A stretch of 64,000 bases of DNA from Saprospiraceae bacterium (GTDB taxonomy: Bacteria; Bacteroidota; Bacteroidia; Chitinophagales; Saprospiraceae). The notes below the pieces were generated by a model. It ran no database searches. It had not been told where the DNA came from and saw only the letters and a program-made list of their open reading frames with translations. Of this stretch, positions 29,817-39,173 are shown piece after piece; within the stretch, counting starts at the first letter, position 1; each line of letters begins with the position of its first letter. The stretch is from assembly GCA_016709995.1 (NCBI GenBank), contig JADJLQ010000002.1, forward strand, positions 806,001 to 870,000, given 5' to 3'. The translations under genes and the position numbers were made by a program.

Positions 29817-32573
29817 CTATTGATGATATTGTTTCATCGATGTTCTGATAAAATCTTCGTCATCCAGTCTAGGGCCTTCTGTCATGGCCTTCCAGTCAAA
29901 TGCTTTATCAAAAGGCGTAAGTGCTTTACGGGGATTAAAGATCAAAGTATCGACCATCAATGCGTCATAAGGAGTGAAATCAGGTCTCTCTGAAAAACAA
30001 TCTCCCAGATCAGTGGCGCCTGCATCATATTGATTGAGGTAAGGGATCTTCAGTACATTCCAGAAGGTTTTGAAGATACTACCGAAACTGGTATGGGTAT
30101 GACTGACATAATCTTTTTTGGCATACGGAGATATCACCAGCAGAATACTGCGGTGCGCATCGATATGGTCTCGTCCGTCCTGGGAGTCATCTTCCGTCAC
30201 GATGATAGCCATCTCTTTCCAATAAGGTGTATGTGAAAGAAACTCTACCAGTCGACCCAGGGCCAGATCATTATCTGCCATATAGCTTTCTCTAAAAGGG
30301 AATCCGGCATGTGCTCGTTCGCCTGCCCCATGATCATTGGGTAAGGAGAAAGTTAATAACGATGGAAGGTTCTGATCCTTGCTCCATTTTTCATTATAGT
30401 CTTCGATAAAAGCATCAATTCTAAACTGGTCAGGTATAGCCATATTATAAGTAGCATATCTGTGAGATGTCCTGGTGTACAATGGACCTGGCAATGGATA
30501 ATTGACTACATAACGAACACCTCCATATTTAAAAGTGGTATCAGAGAAAGATCCTGCATCAAATTCGACCCCGAACCCAAAATTGAAAAACTCTTTATGA
30601 TTGCGATGCATATGATCCCAGATAGATCCATCCTGGTTATAATCCTCCGGATAGATTGCACCAGAAGCACCGGTCATGCCAAATCGTCCCGGGGCATTAC
30701 TATGATAATCCAAACTACGCTTACCTCCGTAGGCGGCAGCAGTATGAGTCTCCAACCATTCGTTGGGATAGGTACCCACCAACCACCTATGGCCATCAGC
30801 TGAGTGATCCGAGTCTACATAAAAATTATCGCCTGTGCTAAATCTTTTTGCGAGAGCAAGGTGATTGGGCATAACAGTCGTCGAGATGACAGAGTCGGTT
30901 TTTTTACGATTTGCAAAAGAAACATTGTGGCCATAACGTGCCAGTTCAGGATCCCCTTTTCCTTTGGTTAGCTGACCAAATACTTCATCATAGGTCCTGT
31001 TTTCTTTTGCCACAAAAACAAAATATTTTATTGGACCTATTCCAGGAGAGGTGTTATCTGCTGGAATAGGGTGTCCGGGTATACGGCTGATTTTTGATTT
31101 TACAAAATTGTTTTCCATCACCTGTGCGGAATATGTATTTAAATCATTGTCTTGCGGAATATCAAGGGTAGTCACTGAACCTTTCATCAATGACCCAATG
31201 TAATCACCTTCTGGTCCTTTTTGATAATTGGCTCCTCCATTGGGTCCGCTTCCGAAACCTTTGGCATTAGCGACGATCAATTTATTTAGGGTCGGATGCA
31301 CTTGTAACTTGGAAGGAAACCAACCTACAGGCAGGTGACCGATCAACTTCAAAGAAGGGACATCGATGATACCCACTGCATTGATACCGGCTTCTGCTAC
31401 ATATAACCGTTTTGCTTCACGATCCAAGGCCAGTCCAAAAGGAATGATTCCATTAAAAGCGTCCATAGCAGGATCAATACCCAGCCTAATGTTTTGAATC
31501 ATGGTGTCTTGCCTGGCATCAATCACCGTTATGCAATCATGACTGCCATTGCTGACGAATACATATTGATCACTGGCCACGATAGAGTTTGGGCTACTCC
31601 CACCTACGGCTGGAATATCATCGATTTTTTCACCGACCAAAAAGCCTGTTTTAATTTTCGTGGGTTCTGGATTTTTAGGGTCATTCACATTATATATCCA
31701 AACTGAAAAAGCCTCCTCACTATTCATCTCACCCAGTCCTTTGATGTCGGTGGAATCGTTTTTAATACCATGGATCATATCGTCAGAACCATAAGCAAAA
31801 GCAGGAAAGTCGATGGATTTCTGTTTATAATTGGAAGTATCAGCGTTATTGACAAAACTGTATTCAAACATCCCTACATTAGCGACATACATCTTTTTTT
31901 CATCTGGTGAAAGCGAAATCCCAAATGGATATCGGCCGGTCCTCCGGTTTCCGATGACTTTTTTTGCCAGCAAGTCCACTTCAACAATTCTGAATCCGAT
32001 TTGATCTACGGCGTATATTTTTTTGCCATCACGAGTCATTACCATATCACCGATGTAACCATCGTTGTAGCTAAATCCTTGTTGTTTTGAACTGCAGGAT
32101 ATTTCACCCAACTTCTCACCGGAATCTACATCAAACGAAAATATTTTATTTGTTTGACCTCCAGCCACGTAGATCACTTTATTATCAGGTGAAATCGCCA
32201 ACCCCATAAAAACCGCGGAGAGCAGGTCATCATCCGTGTTGGCTGATTTGGGTATCTGCATGGTTTTCATCGAATCAGTAAATGGGTATTTAATCACTGT
32301 GATTGAAAAAGGGTTGGTGCCAGAATTGGCGGTCACTGCCAGGCTTCCATCTCTGGACAAAATCAATCCATAAGGGTGTGGGGCTATGCGCGTAGTTTTA
32401 CCCATGGGCTTGACCAAACGACCATTAGGGATGATGGCTTCACGATCATTCAGATAACAGTACTGATCAACCGCCGGAGCAGTAAAAGTCGTGGTAACCG
32501 TCATAGATTCTTTTTCTTTACATCCAAAGTAAAAAAAACATGCGATCATCAAGGCTGGAAATAACTTTTTCAT
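29817..32573 (-). CDS. Lipoprotein fusion of YncE-like beta-propeller and phosphoesterase (alkaline phosphatase-fold)
   Basis: 918 residues. A lipoprotein signal (lipobox YFGC, Cys18) places it on a membrane. Residues about 30-430 form a YVTN/YncE-type beta-propeller with repeats such as VVTANSGTNPF, KKMYVANVGMFEY and KRLYVAEAGINAV. Residues about 490-900 are a PF04185-like phosphoesterase with FVFVAKENRTYDEVFG and NHLALAKRFSTGDNFYVDSDHSADGH metal-site segments, and later IIVTEDDSQDGRDHIDAHRS. Relatives include phospholipase C and acid phosphatases. It is last in the SusCD-oxygenase cluster and may free phosphate or a phosphonate head group from an ester outside the cytoplasm. The substrate is not known. 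Confidence 0.88.
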   Translation of the reverse strand: MKKLFPALMIACFFYFGCKEKESMTVTTTFTAPAVDQYCYLNDREAIIPNGRLVKPMGKTTRIAPHPYGLILSRDGSLAVTANSGTNPFSITVIKYPFTDSMKTMQIPKSANTDDDLLSAVFMGLAISPDNKVIYVAGGQTNKIFSFDVDSGEKLGEISCSSKQQGFSYNDGYIGDMVMTRDGKKIYAVDQIGFRIVEVDLLAKKVIGNRRTGRYPFGISLSPDEKKMYVANVGMFEYSFVNNADTSNYKQKSIDFPAFAYGSDDMIHGIKNDSTDIKGLGEMNSEEAFSVWIYNVNDPKNPEPTKIKTGFLVGEKIDDIPAVGGSSPNSIVASDQYVFVSNGSHDCITVIDARQDTMIQNIRLGIDPAMDAFNGIIPFGLALDREAKRLYVAEAGINAVGIIDVPSLKLIGHLPVGWFPSKLQVHPTLNKLIVANAKGFGSGPNGGANYQKGPEGDYIGSLMKGSVTTLDIPQDNDLNTYSAQVMENNFVKSKISRIPGHPIPADNTSPGIGPIKYFVFVAKENRTYDEVFGQLTKGKGDPELARYGHNVSFANRKKTDSVISTTVMPNHLALAKRFSTGDNFYVDSDHSADGHRWLVGTYPNEWLETHTAAAYGGKRSLDYHSNAPGRFGMTGASGAIYPEDYNQDGSIWDHMHRNHKEFFNFGFGVEFDAGSFSDTTFKYGGVRYVVNYPLPGPLYTRTSHRYATYNMAIPDQFRIDAFIEDYNEKWSKDQNLPSLLTFSLPNDHGAGERAHAGFPFRESYMADNDLALGRLVEFLSHTPYWKEMAIIVTEDDSQDGRDHIDAHRSILLVISPYAKKDYVSHTHTSFGSIFKTFWNVLKIPYLNQYDAGATDLGDCFSERPDFTPYDALMVDTLIFNPRKALTPFDKAFDWKAMTEGPRLDDEDFIRTSMKQYHQ

Positions 32574-32654
32574 AAAAGAATTGAATTTTGGAACACCTAT
32601 TTTTCTATCTAAGGTTAAAGTTAATCAGAGTATAAGACACAAGGTCTATAGCGA

Positions 32655-33770
32655 TTAAGGCTTTTTACTCGCTAATACTTCGATTGCTTCTATCACTGGC
32701 ATTCTATCAGATTTATGTGGCGTAAACTTAATATTACAGTTTAAGGCGATTCGATTGGCTATGTCAGCTTGCCAAAGTTGTATAGGCTCAGATACTTCCC
32801 CGATTGGTTTGATCTCCGGACCTACTTCTAAAAACCAGGTTTCCCCGGATCGGGAGGGCAAAAATCCATGCTTAGCCCATGTGCCAAGAGTAGATCCCCG
32901 GCCATGGTCAGTCGTAACTATCAGATAGGTATTGTCTTTATAAAATGGATCAGTTTGCATCAAAGTCCAAATATCCTGCAAATACTGGTCAAATTCATGA
33001 ATTGCAGTAATATAAGATCCATAATCGCCTTTATGACCATAGTGATCCGTATCGTCCAGTGATATAAATAAGGCTTTTGGATGATTATTCCTGGTGTATT
33101 CAAGAGCCATCTGCCAGGTCAGATCATCAAAGCGGGTCTCACCTTTCCAGGCAGGAGCAAGTTGATTGGCATAATTCAATTTTTCCATTTTTTTCGAAAC
33201 AATACCTTGAGGACACGCTTCCCATCCGGCATTGACAAGGATCCCTGACCTGGGTTCATTTAAAATGTAGGGAAAAACTTCCCAGGATGAAAATGCAGCT
33301 ACCCGACCACGATAGTTGTACATAGTATTAAGATCTTCCAGTATAGATACATTTCTATTCAGGATTTTTTTGTTTGAATTGACAAAAGGATCGAAGGTGC
33401 CACAGAGAAATTCGCTATACCCAGGGTAGGAAAAGCGGTGAAAATTTCTTGTATCGACCTTATTGTCCAATTTTCTGTTCCCAAAGAATCTTCCATGTTT
33501 GGACAAAGTGCCCCATACAAAAGGAAACAATTTTTCACGCGATTGAAATTCATCGCTTGCATTGAACTGCTCAAAAAACTGGCTGGTATCTCCGGTAGCA
33601 GCTACTATATCCTGATCTAATCCTAGATATAATTCCTGCCAGCGAAGGCCATCGGTAGCAATAATAATAACATTTGGTGCGGTAGTACCAGCCTTTTGGG
33701 CTTTAGTTTGACTTGAGAATACAGTAAAAAGTAAAAAAAGTAGTTTGATTTGAGACCATGACTTATACAT
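32655..33770 (-). CDS. Exported alkaline-phosphatase-superfamily phosphodiesterase
   Basis: 371 residues. A signal peptide ending in KAQ is followed by the metal-binding start NVIIIATDGLRWQEL (D40), the probable Ser nucleophile in SYPGYSE (S119), ISLDDTDHYGHKGDY and VTTDHGRGS, the order of the type I phosphodiesterase/alkaline phosphatase fold. The initiating ATG overlaps the stop of the HD oxygenase by one base (TAATG on the minus strand), so the two are translationally coupled. Periplasmic; it may cleave a phosphate or phosphonate ester before uptake. The exact substrate (phosphodiester, phosphomonoester or phosphonate monoester) cannot be decided. Confidence 0.87.
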   Translation of the reverse strand: MYKSWSQIKLLFLLFTVFSSQTKAQKAGTTAPNVIIIATDGLRWQELYLGLDQDIVAATGDTSQFFEQFNASDEFQSREKLFPFVWGTLSKHGRFFGNRKLDNKVDTRNFHRFSYPGYSEFLCGTFDPFVNSNKKILNRNVSILEDLNTMYNYRGRVAAFSSWEVFPYILNEPRSGILVNAGWEACPQGIVSKKMEKLNYANQLAPAWKGETRFDDLTWQMALEYTRNNHPKALFISLDDTDHYGHKGDYGSYITAIHEFDQYLQDIWTLMQTDPFYKDNTYLIVTTDHGRGSTLGTWAKHGFLPSRSGETWFLEVGPEIKPIGEVSEPIQLWQADIANRIALNCNIKFTPHKSDRMPVIEAIEVLASKKP

Positions 33771-34348
33771 TAGTTTTCTATTTTATTGACATCCATGAGA
33801 TACTGTTTTATCATGGGACTATAAGATTCTAATAGAGGCACGGGAAGACCGGGTGTCTTTGCCAACTCATCACAAATGCGGATCAATATGATATCATCAA
33901 AATCAGGATCGGATTCAAAGGACTCAACTTCGTCTACTCTCATGGGACCACCCTGTTGTATCAAAGTCAATTTGCTGGCTGCAGAAAGTTTGTTTTTATA
34001 GTCAAAATCGGTAGTCACCAGGTATCTTTTGGCTCGCACATGGTTTTCAACCAGTCGGGTAATGTCGGGACCAAACCCAAGATCTCTTAGGTAGGCTGCA
34101 CCGATACGATCATGGTCATAATGCCCCAGGAGATCCTCAGTTTCATCTTCTATCAAATGCCCGATATCATGCAAAAGTGCGGCTAAAATAATGTTTGGCT
34201 TATCCGTATGATATTTTGCGTAATAAGCTGATTGTAGTGCATGTTCTAACTGAGAGACCGGTTCAGAATGATATGCCTCATTACCCTTCGAGTTTAACAG
34301 TAAAAAAAGATGGTCTATCCTCGTTTGCATCGAATCGAAATCAATCAT
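33770..34348 (-). CDS. PhnZ/TmpB-type HD-domain diiron oxygenase (phosphonate catabolism)
   Basis: 192 residues, the normal PhnZ length. PhnZ cleaves (R)-2-amino-1-hydroxyethylphosphonate to glycine and phosphate with O2 at a mixed-valent diiron site; TmpB does the same on the trimethylated compound. All six ligands align: H36 (QLEHALQ), H60-D61 (LLHDIGH), H79 (DHDRIGA), H103 (ENHVRAKRYL) and D160 (CDELAK). Y26 and E29 fit the Tyr/Glu pair (Y24, E27 in PhnZ) that covers the iron and contacts the substrate amine. The match extends to QQGGPM. Cytoplasmic, no signal peptide. It follows SusD after a hairpin terminator. Whether the substrate is the free or methylated amine is not decidable here. 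Confidence 0.92.
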   Translation of the reverse strand: MIDFDSMQTRIDHLFLLLNSKGNEAYHSEPVSQLEHALQSAYYAKYHTDKPNIILAALLHDIGHLIEDETEDLLGHYDHDRIGAAYLRDLGFGPDITRLVENHVRAKRYLVTTDFDYKNKLSAASKLTLIQQGGPMRVDEVESFESDPDFDDIILIRICDELAKTPGLPVPLLESYSPMIKQYLMDVNKIEN

Positions 34349-34371
34349 GATATTTTTTATTGAAAAATTTA

Positions 34372-34409
34372 TAAAAAAGGCCGGTTACTAAGGCATGGTA
34401 ACCGACCTT
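34372..34409 (-). terminator. Intrinsic terminator/attenuator between susD and the HD oxygenase gene
   Basis: Read on the minus strand, AAGGTCGGTTAC and GTAACCGGCCTT form a 12-bp stem (one G-U pair) with a 9-base loop, followed by six T. It lies 37 bp after the susD stop and about 25 bp before the HD oxygenase start. If partly leaky it would give more SusCD than enzyme from one promoter. Confidence 0.85.
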
Positions 34410-34446
34410 AATGCTCACGATATGTATGAAAAGAAACTCAGATAAT

Positions 34447-35949
34447 TTATTTTATAATCCACATTTTGGCATTGATATCATCCTGACCTCCGAATTGATT
34501 GGATAGAGCAGCGTTGTAATTGGTTTTATTGGCTGTCCTTTCCGCCGTAGGATATTGCCATCTCAATGGAATCACTCCGCCATTTCCTGTACCAACACCT
34601 GTAGTAAACGTAGGCACTCCGGTTCTTCTCCAATTATAATACGATTCAAATCCCGCTTGATTAAAAAGACCAAGGTATCGTTGTTCTAATATTTGTTTCA
34701 ACCCCTCAGCATTTTGCCCCTTGTAGTTCACAGCCGACTGGGCAAAATAAGTATCGATAGTAGATGCGTCATTGATTCCATAGAAATTCAAAGAAGCCAG
34801 GATACCATTTTTGTACCACAATGCAGCAGTATTGGCATCTCCAGCCCATCCACGATTCATACCTTCAGCGATATTAAAAGCCATTTCTATATATCCCACC
34901 AACACTCCAGGCTCAGGTCCGCCGTAAGAACCGTAATATCGTTTTTGATTAATGGCCGAATATTCGCCCTTATTCATTTTAAAGGTCATATCATCGAGGC
35001 TTTCACCAGGATCTGCGCCCACATAAGCACCAAAATCGCTGGCAGTCATACCTCCATTAATTCTTGCCTCCGCAGGATCAGCTAATACAAAGGTGCGCGG
35101 ATCCTTGAGGGACACAAGTTTATTCAGATGGGTGGCAGACAGATTATATCTTCGTTTGTCAAAGCCTTCATTTCCGGGATTCAGCGGATAATTATTGATG
35201 CCACTAATATATTTGTAAGCCAATGCATCGGCATTCGTTTTAACTATGGGATATTTTGCAGGGTTGTTTACAATTTCTGCAAACCTTTCTTTCACCCGAA
35301 GATCAGCTTCGGCTGTTTTGTTGCTCAACTGAATTAAAACTCTTAATTTGAAAGCATTGACTACTTGTTGCCATTTGGTCAAATCACCATTGAAGTAGAT
35401 ATCACCGTCAATATTCCTTTTACCTGAGGTGATCAATGTATTCATTTCATTATTAGCTTCATCCAGGAGATTTAATATTTGAACGAATACTTGTTTCTGA
35501 TCATCATATTTCGGTTCTGTGAGTTCTGCTCCTTGCAAAGCTTCTGAGAAAGGAATATTCCCAAACTTCATAGTCATTCTATACGCCAAATATGCCTTCT
35601 GAAATTTTGCCATTGCGGAGTAGACATTGACCGCATCTGCTCCTGTCTTTTCATTCTCTTCTACCATTTTGGACACGTTCTTAAGGGTATAAAAATCAAA
35701 GCTGTTGGAGGTCCAATTGTATTCATTGTTACCATAATAATTATAATTACACAGATAGTACTGGTTCCATCGGTGGGTCAAAGCAAATGGAGCTTCGTAC
35801 ATATCATTCAAAGTACCATTGAAAATTAATGATGCAGGAGCAGCGGTGGGTTGATTTGGATTCACTGCCAACTCTTCAAAAGTATCCGTGGAGCAATTGC
35901 TTAGAAGCACAATCGCCGGAAGGATTAAAATATATTTAAATAGTTTCAT
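34447..35949 (-). CDS. susD: SusD/RagB-family outer-membrane lipoprotein
   Basis: 500 residues. The lipobox LLSNC puts the mature protein on the outer membrane. The N-terminal TDTFEELAVNPNQPTAAPAS segment and helical scaffold (GADAVNVYSAMAKFQKAYLAYRMTMKFGNIP) match the SusD-like_2 group. The C-terminal PLRWQYPTAERTANKTNYNAA is also a SusD mark. SusD caps the SusC barrel and captures substrate. It follows SusC by 32 bp. Unusually, the nearest downstream genes are phosphonate and phosphate-ester enzymes instead of glycosidases. Confidence 0.92.
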   Translation of the reverse strand: MKLFKYILILPAIVLLSNCSTDTFEELAVNPNQPTAAPASLIFNGTLNDMYEAPFALTHRWNQYYLCNYNYYGNNEYNWTSNSFDFYTLKNVSKMVEENEKTGADAVNVYSAMAKFQKAYLAYRMTMKFGNIPFSEALQGAELTEPKYDDQKQVFVQILNLLDEANNEMNTLITSGKRNIDGDIYFNGDLTKWQQVVNAFKLRVLIQLSNKTAEADLRVKERFAEIVNNPAKYPIVKTNADALAYKYISGINNYPLNPGNEGFDKRRYNLSATHLNKLVSLKDPRTFVLADPAEARINGGMTASDFGAYVGADPGESLDDMTFKMNKGEYSAINQKRYYGSYGGPEPGVLVGYIEMAFNIAEGMNRGWAGDANTAALWYKNGILASLNFYGINDASTIDTYFAQSAVNYKGQNAEGLKQILEQRYLGLFNQAGFESYYNWRRTGVPTFTTGVGTGNGGVIPLRWQYPTAERTANKTNYNAALSNQFGGQDDINAKMWIIK

Positions 35950-35981
35950 GATATTTTATTTTTTTTAATTTATACAATGAA

Positions 35982-38900
35982 TTAAAAAGTGATATTTAGA
36001 TTGACTCCATATCTTTTAAGGGTAGGAGTCTGTAGATCAGAATAACCCTGACCTGCGGCAAATTGGTCCATATCGATATCGTTATTTCTCGCATCAGAGA
36101 AGTACAACAAGTTCCTTCCAATCAGAGAAACAGTAGCAGACTGAAAGAAGGTGTTCTTAAAAATAGTATTAGGTATATTATAACTTAATGTCACCTCCCG
36201 TAGTTTGGCATAAGTCCTGTTGATGAGATTAGCCTCTTCAGTAGCATACCATCTGCTGATATAATCCTGAAGGAAGGTAGCTGAAGCATTTGGTTTGAAT
36301 TGCAGTTCATTATAGTTGGTGATATTACCCAATGCATCTGTCTTGATAGCACCTGAAGTCAACTGCACTCCTTCTCCTACCCAGGACTTTATTCCTTTGT
36401 AATCCTGGTACCTGGCCTCACCCATGGCTCCCTCTACTGTTTCAATATTCCTTCCACCCCTGAAAGTTTGTCGCTGAACATAATTGACGATAACCCCTCC
36501 TACTCTTCCATCAAATTGGAAATTAAGTCCAAGGTTTTTATATCTGATTTGATTGGACAATCCCCAAATCCAATCCGGATTGAGATAACCCATAAATTGT
36601 GGAGTTGGATTGACCAGAGGTCTTCCACTTCCATCATTGATGATCTGTCCATCCTGGGTGCGGAATACTTTTGCTGCATAATATTTATCAGTTCGGTCGC
36701 CTATTTTGAGGTATTGGTTAAACACTTCTACTCCCGGATAGATTTCTTTTAATACATCTTTATAGGTAGACCAATTGGCCAGTACATTCCACTCAAAGTT
36801 TTTAGTCCTGATTGGCTTGCCTGTCAGGGTGAGTTCTACACCAGTCTTATCCGTTTTGATACCGTTTTGAATCAAACTATTGTACCCGGTCGCTTCACTA
36901 ACAGGAAGATTGAATATTCTTGGTCCATCCGTACTTTTAAAATAGGTAAAGTCTACTCCCAATCTATTCTGGAAAAATCTAAGGTCACTGCCTAATTCTA
37001 ATGAAGAACTAAAACTTGGTTCAAGATTGGGATTGGCTATAGAATTTGAATAAAAAGCTGCCGGTTGATTATTGTATCTATTTTGTATGCTATAGGCAGC
37101 AGAGTTGATATATTGAGGTCCTCCAAATGGAGTTTGGTAGTCTATGCCATAGCCTGTGACATCTGCCCCGGTAGCCCTGTCCGCTGGCCCAATATTGGTT
37201 TGCGTCAAGCCACTACCAACATTTGCATAGGAAGCTCTAAGTTTAGCATAGGGAAGAAAAGAAGGCATTTTGATGGCTTCTGACAAAACAAAACTCAGCG
37301 AGGCAGAAGGGTAAAAGAAACTATTGTTGTTGATCGGCAAAGTAGAGTTTTTATCTATCCGACCTGTCAATGACAGATTGAGGATGTTTTTATAACCCAG
37401 ATCAAGGTAGCTATAGGCTGATGAAACCATCATGTCAGAATCAAAATTGTAAACCCTTCTTGGATTGAGTGAATTATTCAGATTATACCATCCTGGTACA
37501 TTGAGATAATCCGTAGTAGCATAAGTAGAGGCATATTTGAAGTTCCTGATATTACCTCCCGCCGAAAGATTAAAATTAAAGTCTCTACCCAGGTTGTTTT
37601 CATAGGTAAATAATACATCAGAATTATTTTCAAACAAATTTCGGTTATCCTCTCTATAATCTCCTTTGGATTGTTCTCTACCATATGAAGTAGCACTATA
37701 GGGAAATTTTTCCGTCCTAAAAAGGTCATAGGTAGTGATCTGGGTACGGCCTGTCACCTTAAAATGATCGCTAAATTCGTAAGTAAGTCCGGCAGTGCCG
37801 TAGATATCATTTTTGTAATGCCCTCTTAACCATTCATAGGCTGAAAAATAAGGATTGTTGTAACGTTGGTATTCGGCATATATCTGCTGTAATCCTTCTT
37901 TTCCTTCCTGCCAATAATTACGCATATCATTGATATCCCAATCTGAACCTCCCCAGATAATAATATTGTAGATAATACTATTTGGCCCGTATTGTACATC
38001 AGGGATATTGGGAGTATACTGCCGATTAAAGTTTAAGTTAGATTCAAATCGCAGTCTTTTTGAAAAATTCAATCCACCACTTAGATTAAAATTAGTACCA
38101 TTTAATTTTGTATTGGGTACGATTCCTTTTTGATAGGTCTGGGTGCCTGAAAACCGAAGGTCATAGTTTTCACCCGCAGTAGAGATGGCTATATTATTAG
38201 TGGATAATAGTCCAGGTCTTAAAAAACGTTGAAGGTTATTGGTACCTCTGGCCACATAAGGTGTGCCTAAGCGCACGCCAGTCACCGGATCCACAGGACT
38301 ATCATATTGGGGTATTAATTGTCCTTCAAATTTTGGTCCCCAGATGTCATAGTCACCATCGTTGAGACCTCCACCCCTTCCATCCTTAAATGCATATCTT
38401 CCATGATCACCAGGACCATATTGATGTTGTACTTTAGGGATCGTCATAAATCCATTTTCTACCATTGTGGAAGAATTAAAATCAACTGAAAATCCACGTT
38501 TATCTTTTGTACCTCTTTTTGTAGTGATCTGGATAGCACCAAATTGTCCCCTGGAGCCATATAAGGCGGAGGCATTAGGGCCTTTCAATACGGTGATAGA
38601 CTCGATATCATCAGGACTGATATTCCAGGTATCAGATTGAATTGGCACTCCATCGACTACATAAAGCACGTTGGAGGACCCCCTCAATAAGATTTGTGGG
38701 GCGCCAAGTATTTCAGCGCTTGCACCTACATTCAATCCGGCTACTTTACCCGTAAGCGAGTTGATTGGATTGGGTTCACGGGCTTTGATCAAATCTGATC
38801 CTGCTATGGTTTGTACTGCAAACCCCACTTTCGATTTTGATTTTTCTATACCCAAAGCAGTGACTACTACTTCAGTAAGGCCTGATGCACTTTCGGCAAG

Positions 38901-39173
38901 AATAATATTGACTGGGTTGGCATTATCAATCAGGATGGATTGTGGTTGAAAACCCACATAACTGACTTCGATCGTGGATCCTGGTGTTACATCGATTTCA
39001 AATCTTCCATCTACATCTGTTACCCTTCCAATGGAGGTTCCTTTTACCACGATGCTGGCACCGATCAGATCAGACTGATCAGAAGCGGATTTTACAGTAC
39101 CATGTATGAGCAGCTGAGCCAAAGCTGAAGGGTGTAGGCTGATGAGAGCGAGAGCAAAAATTAAATATTTCAT
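35982..39173 (-). CDS. susC: SusC/RagA-family TonB-linked outer-membrane transporter
   Basis: About 1,063 residues from the ATG at 39173. I prefer this over 39209 because the signal peptide MKYLIFALALISLHPSALAQ starts there. Domains: carboxypeptidase-regulatory-like (about 20-105, LIHGTVKSASDQSDLIGASI), plug (about 110-230, LTEVVVTALGIEKSKSKVGFAVQ, ILLRGSSNVLYVVDGVP, SITVLKGPNASALYGSRG), and a 22-strand barrel with the final strand RYGVNLNITF. It imports ligand bound by SusD using TonB energy. The partner genes suggest a phosphorylated or phosphonylated oligomer as cargo, which is inference. The promoter must lie in the 460-bp gap shared with the divergent histidine kinase. Confidence 0.94.
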   Translation of the reverse strand: MKYLIFALALISLHPSALAQLLIHGTVKSASDQSDLIGASIVVKGTSIGRVTDVDGRFEIDVTPGSTIEVSYVGFQPQSILIDNANPVNIILAESASGLTEVVVTALGIEKSKSKVGFAVQTIAGSDLIKAREPNPINSLTGKVAGLNVGASAEILGAPQILLRGSSNVLYVVDGVPIQSDTWNISPDDIESITVLKGPNASALYGSRGQFGAIQITTKRGTKDKRGFSVDFNSSTMVENGFMTIPKVQHQYGPGDHGRYAFKDGRGGGLNDGDYDIWGPKFEGQLIPQYDSPVDPVTGVRLGTPYVARGTNNLQRFLRPGLLSTNNIAISTAGENYDLRFSGTQTYQKGIVPNTKLNGTNFNLSGGLNFSKRLRFESNLNFNRQYTPNIPDVQYGPNSIIYNIIIWGGSDWDINDMRNYWQEGKEGLQQIYAEYQRYNNPYFSAYEWLRGHYKNDIYGTAGLTYEFSDHFKVTGRTQITTYDLFRTEKFPYSATSYGREQSKGDYREDNRNLFENNSDVLFTYENNLGRDFNFNLSAGGNIRNFKYASTYATTDYLNVPGWYNLNNSLNPRRVYNFDSDMMVSSAYSYLDLGYKNILNLSLTGRIDKNSTLPINNNSFFYPSASLSFVLSEAIKMPSFLPYAKLRASYANVGSGLTQTNIGPADRATGADVTGYGIDYQTPFGGPQYINSAAYSIQNRYNNQPAAFYSNSIANPNLEPSFSSSLELGSDLRFFQNRLGVDFTYFKSTDGPRIFNLPVSEATGYNSLIQNGIKTDKTGVELTLTGKPIRTKNFEWNVLANWSTYKDVLKEIYPGVEVFNQYLKIGDRTDKYYAAKVFRTQDGQIINDGSGRPLVNPTPQFMGYLNPDWIWGLSNQIRYKNLGLNFQFDGRVGGVIVNYVQRQTFRGGRNIETVEGAMGEARYQDYKGIKSWVGEGVQLTSGAIKTDALGNITNYNELQFKPNASATFLQDYISRWYATEEANLINRTYAKLREVTLSYNIPNTIFKNTFFQSATVSLIGRNLLYFSDARNNDIDMDQFAAGQGYSDLQTPTLKRYGVNLNITF

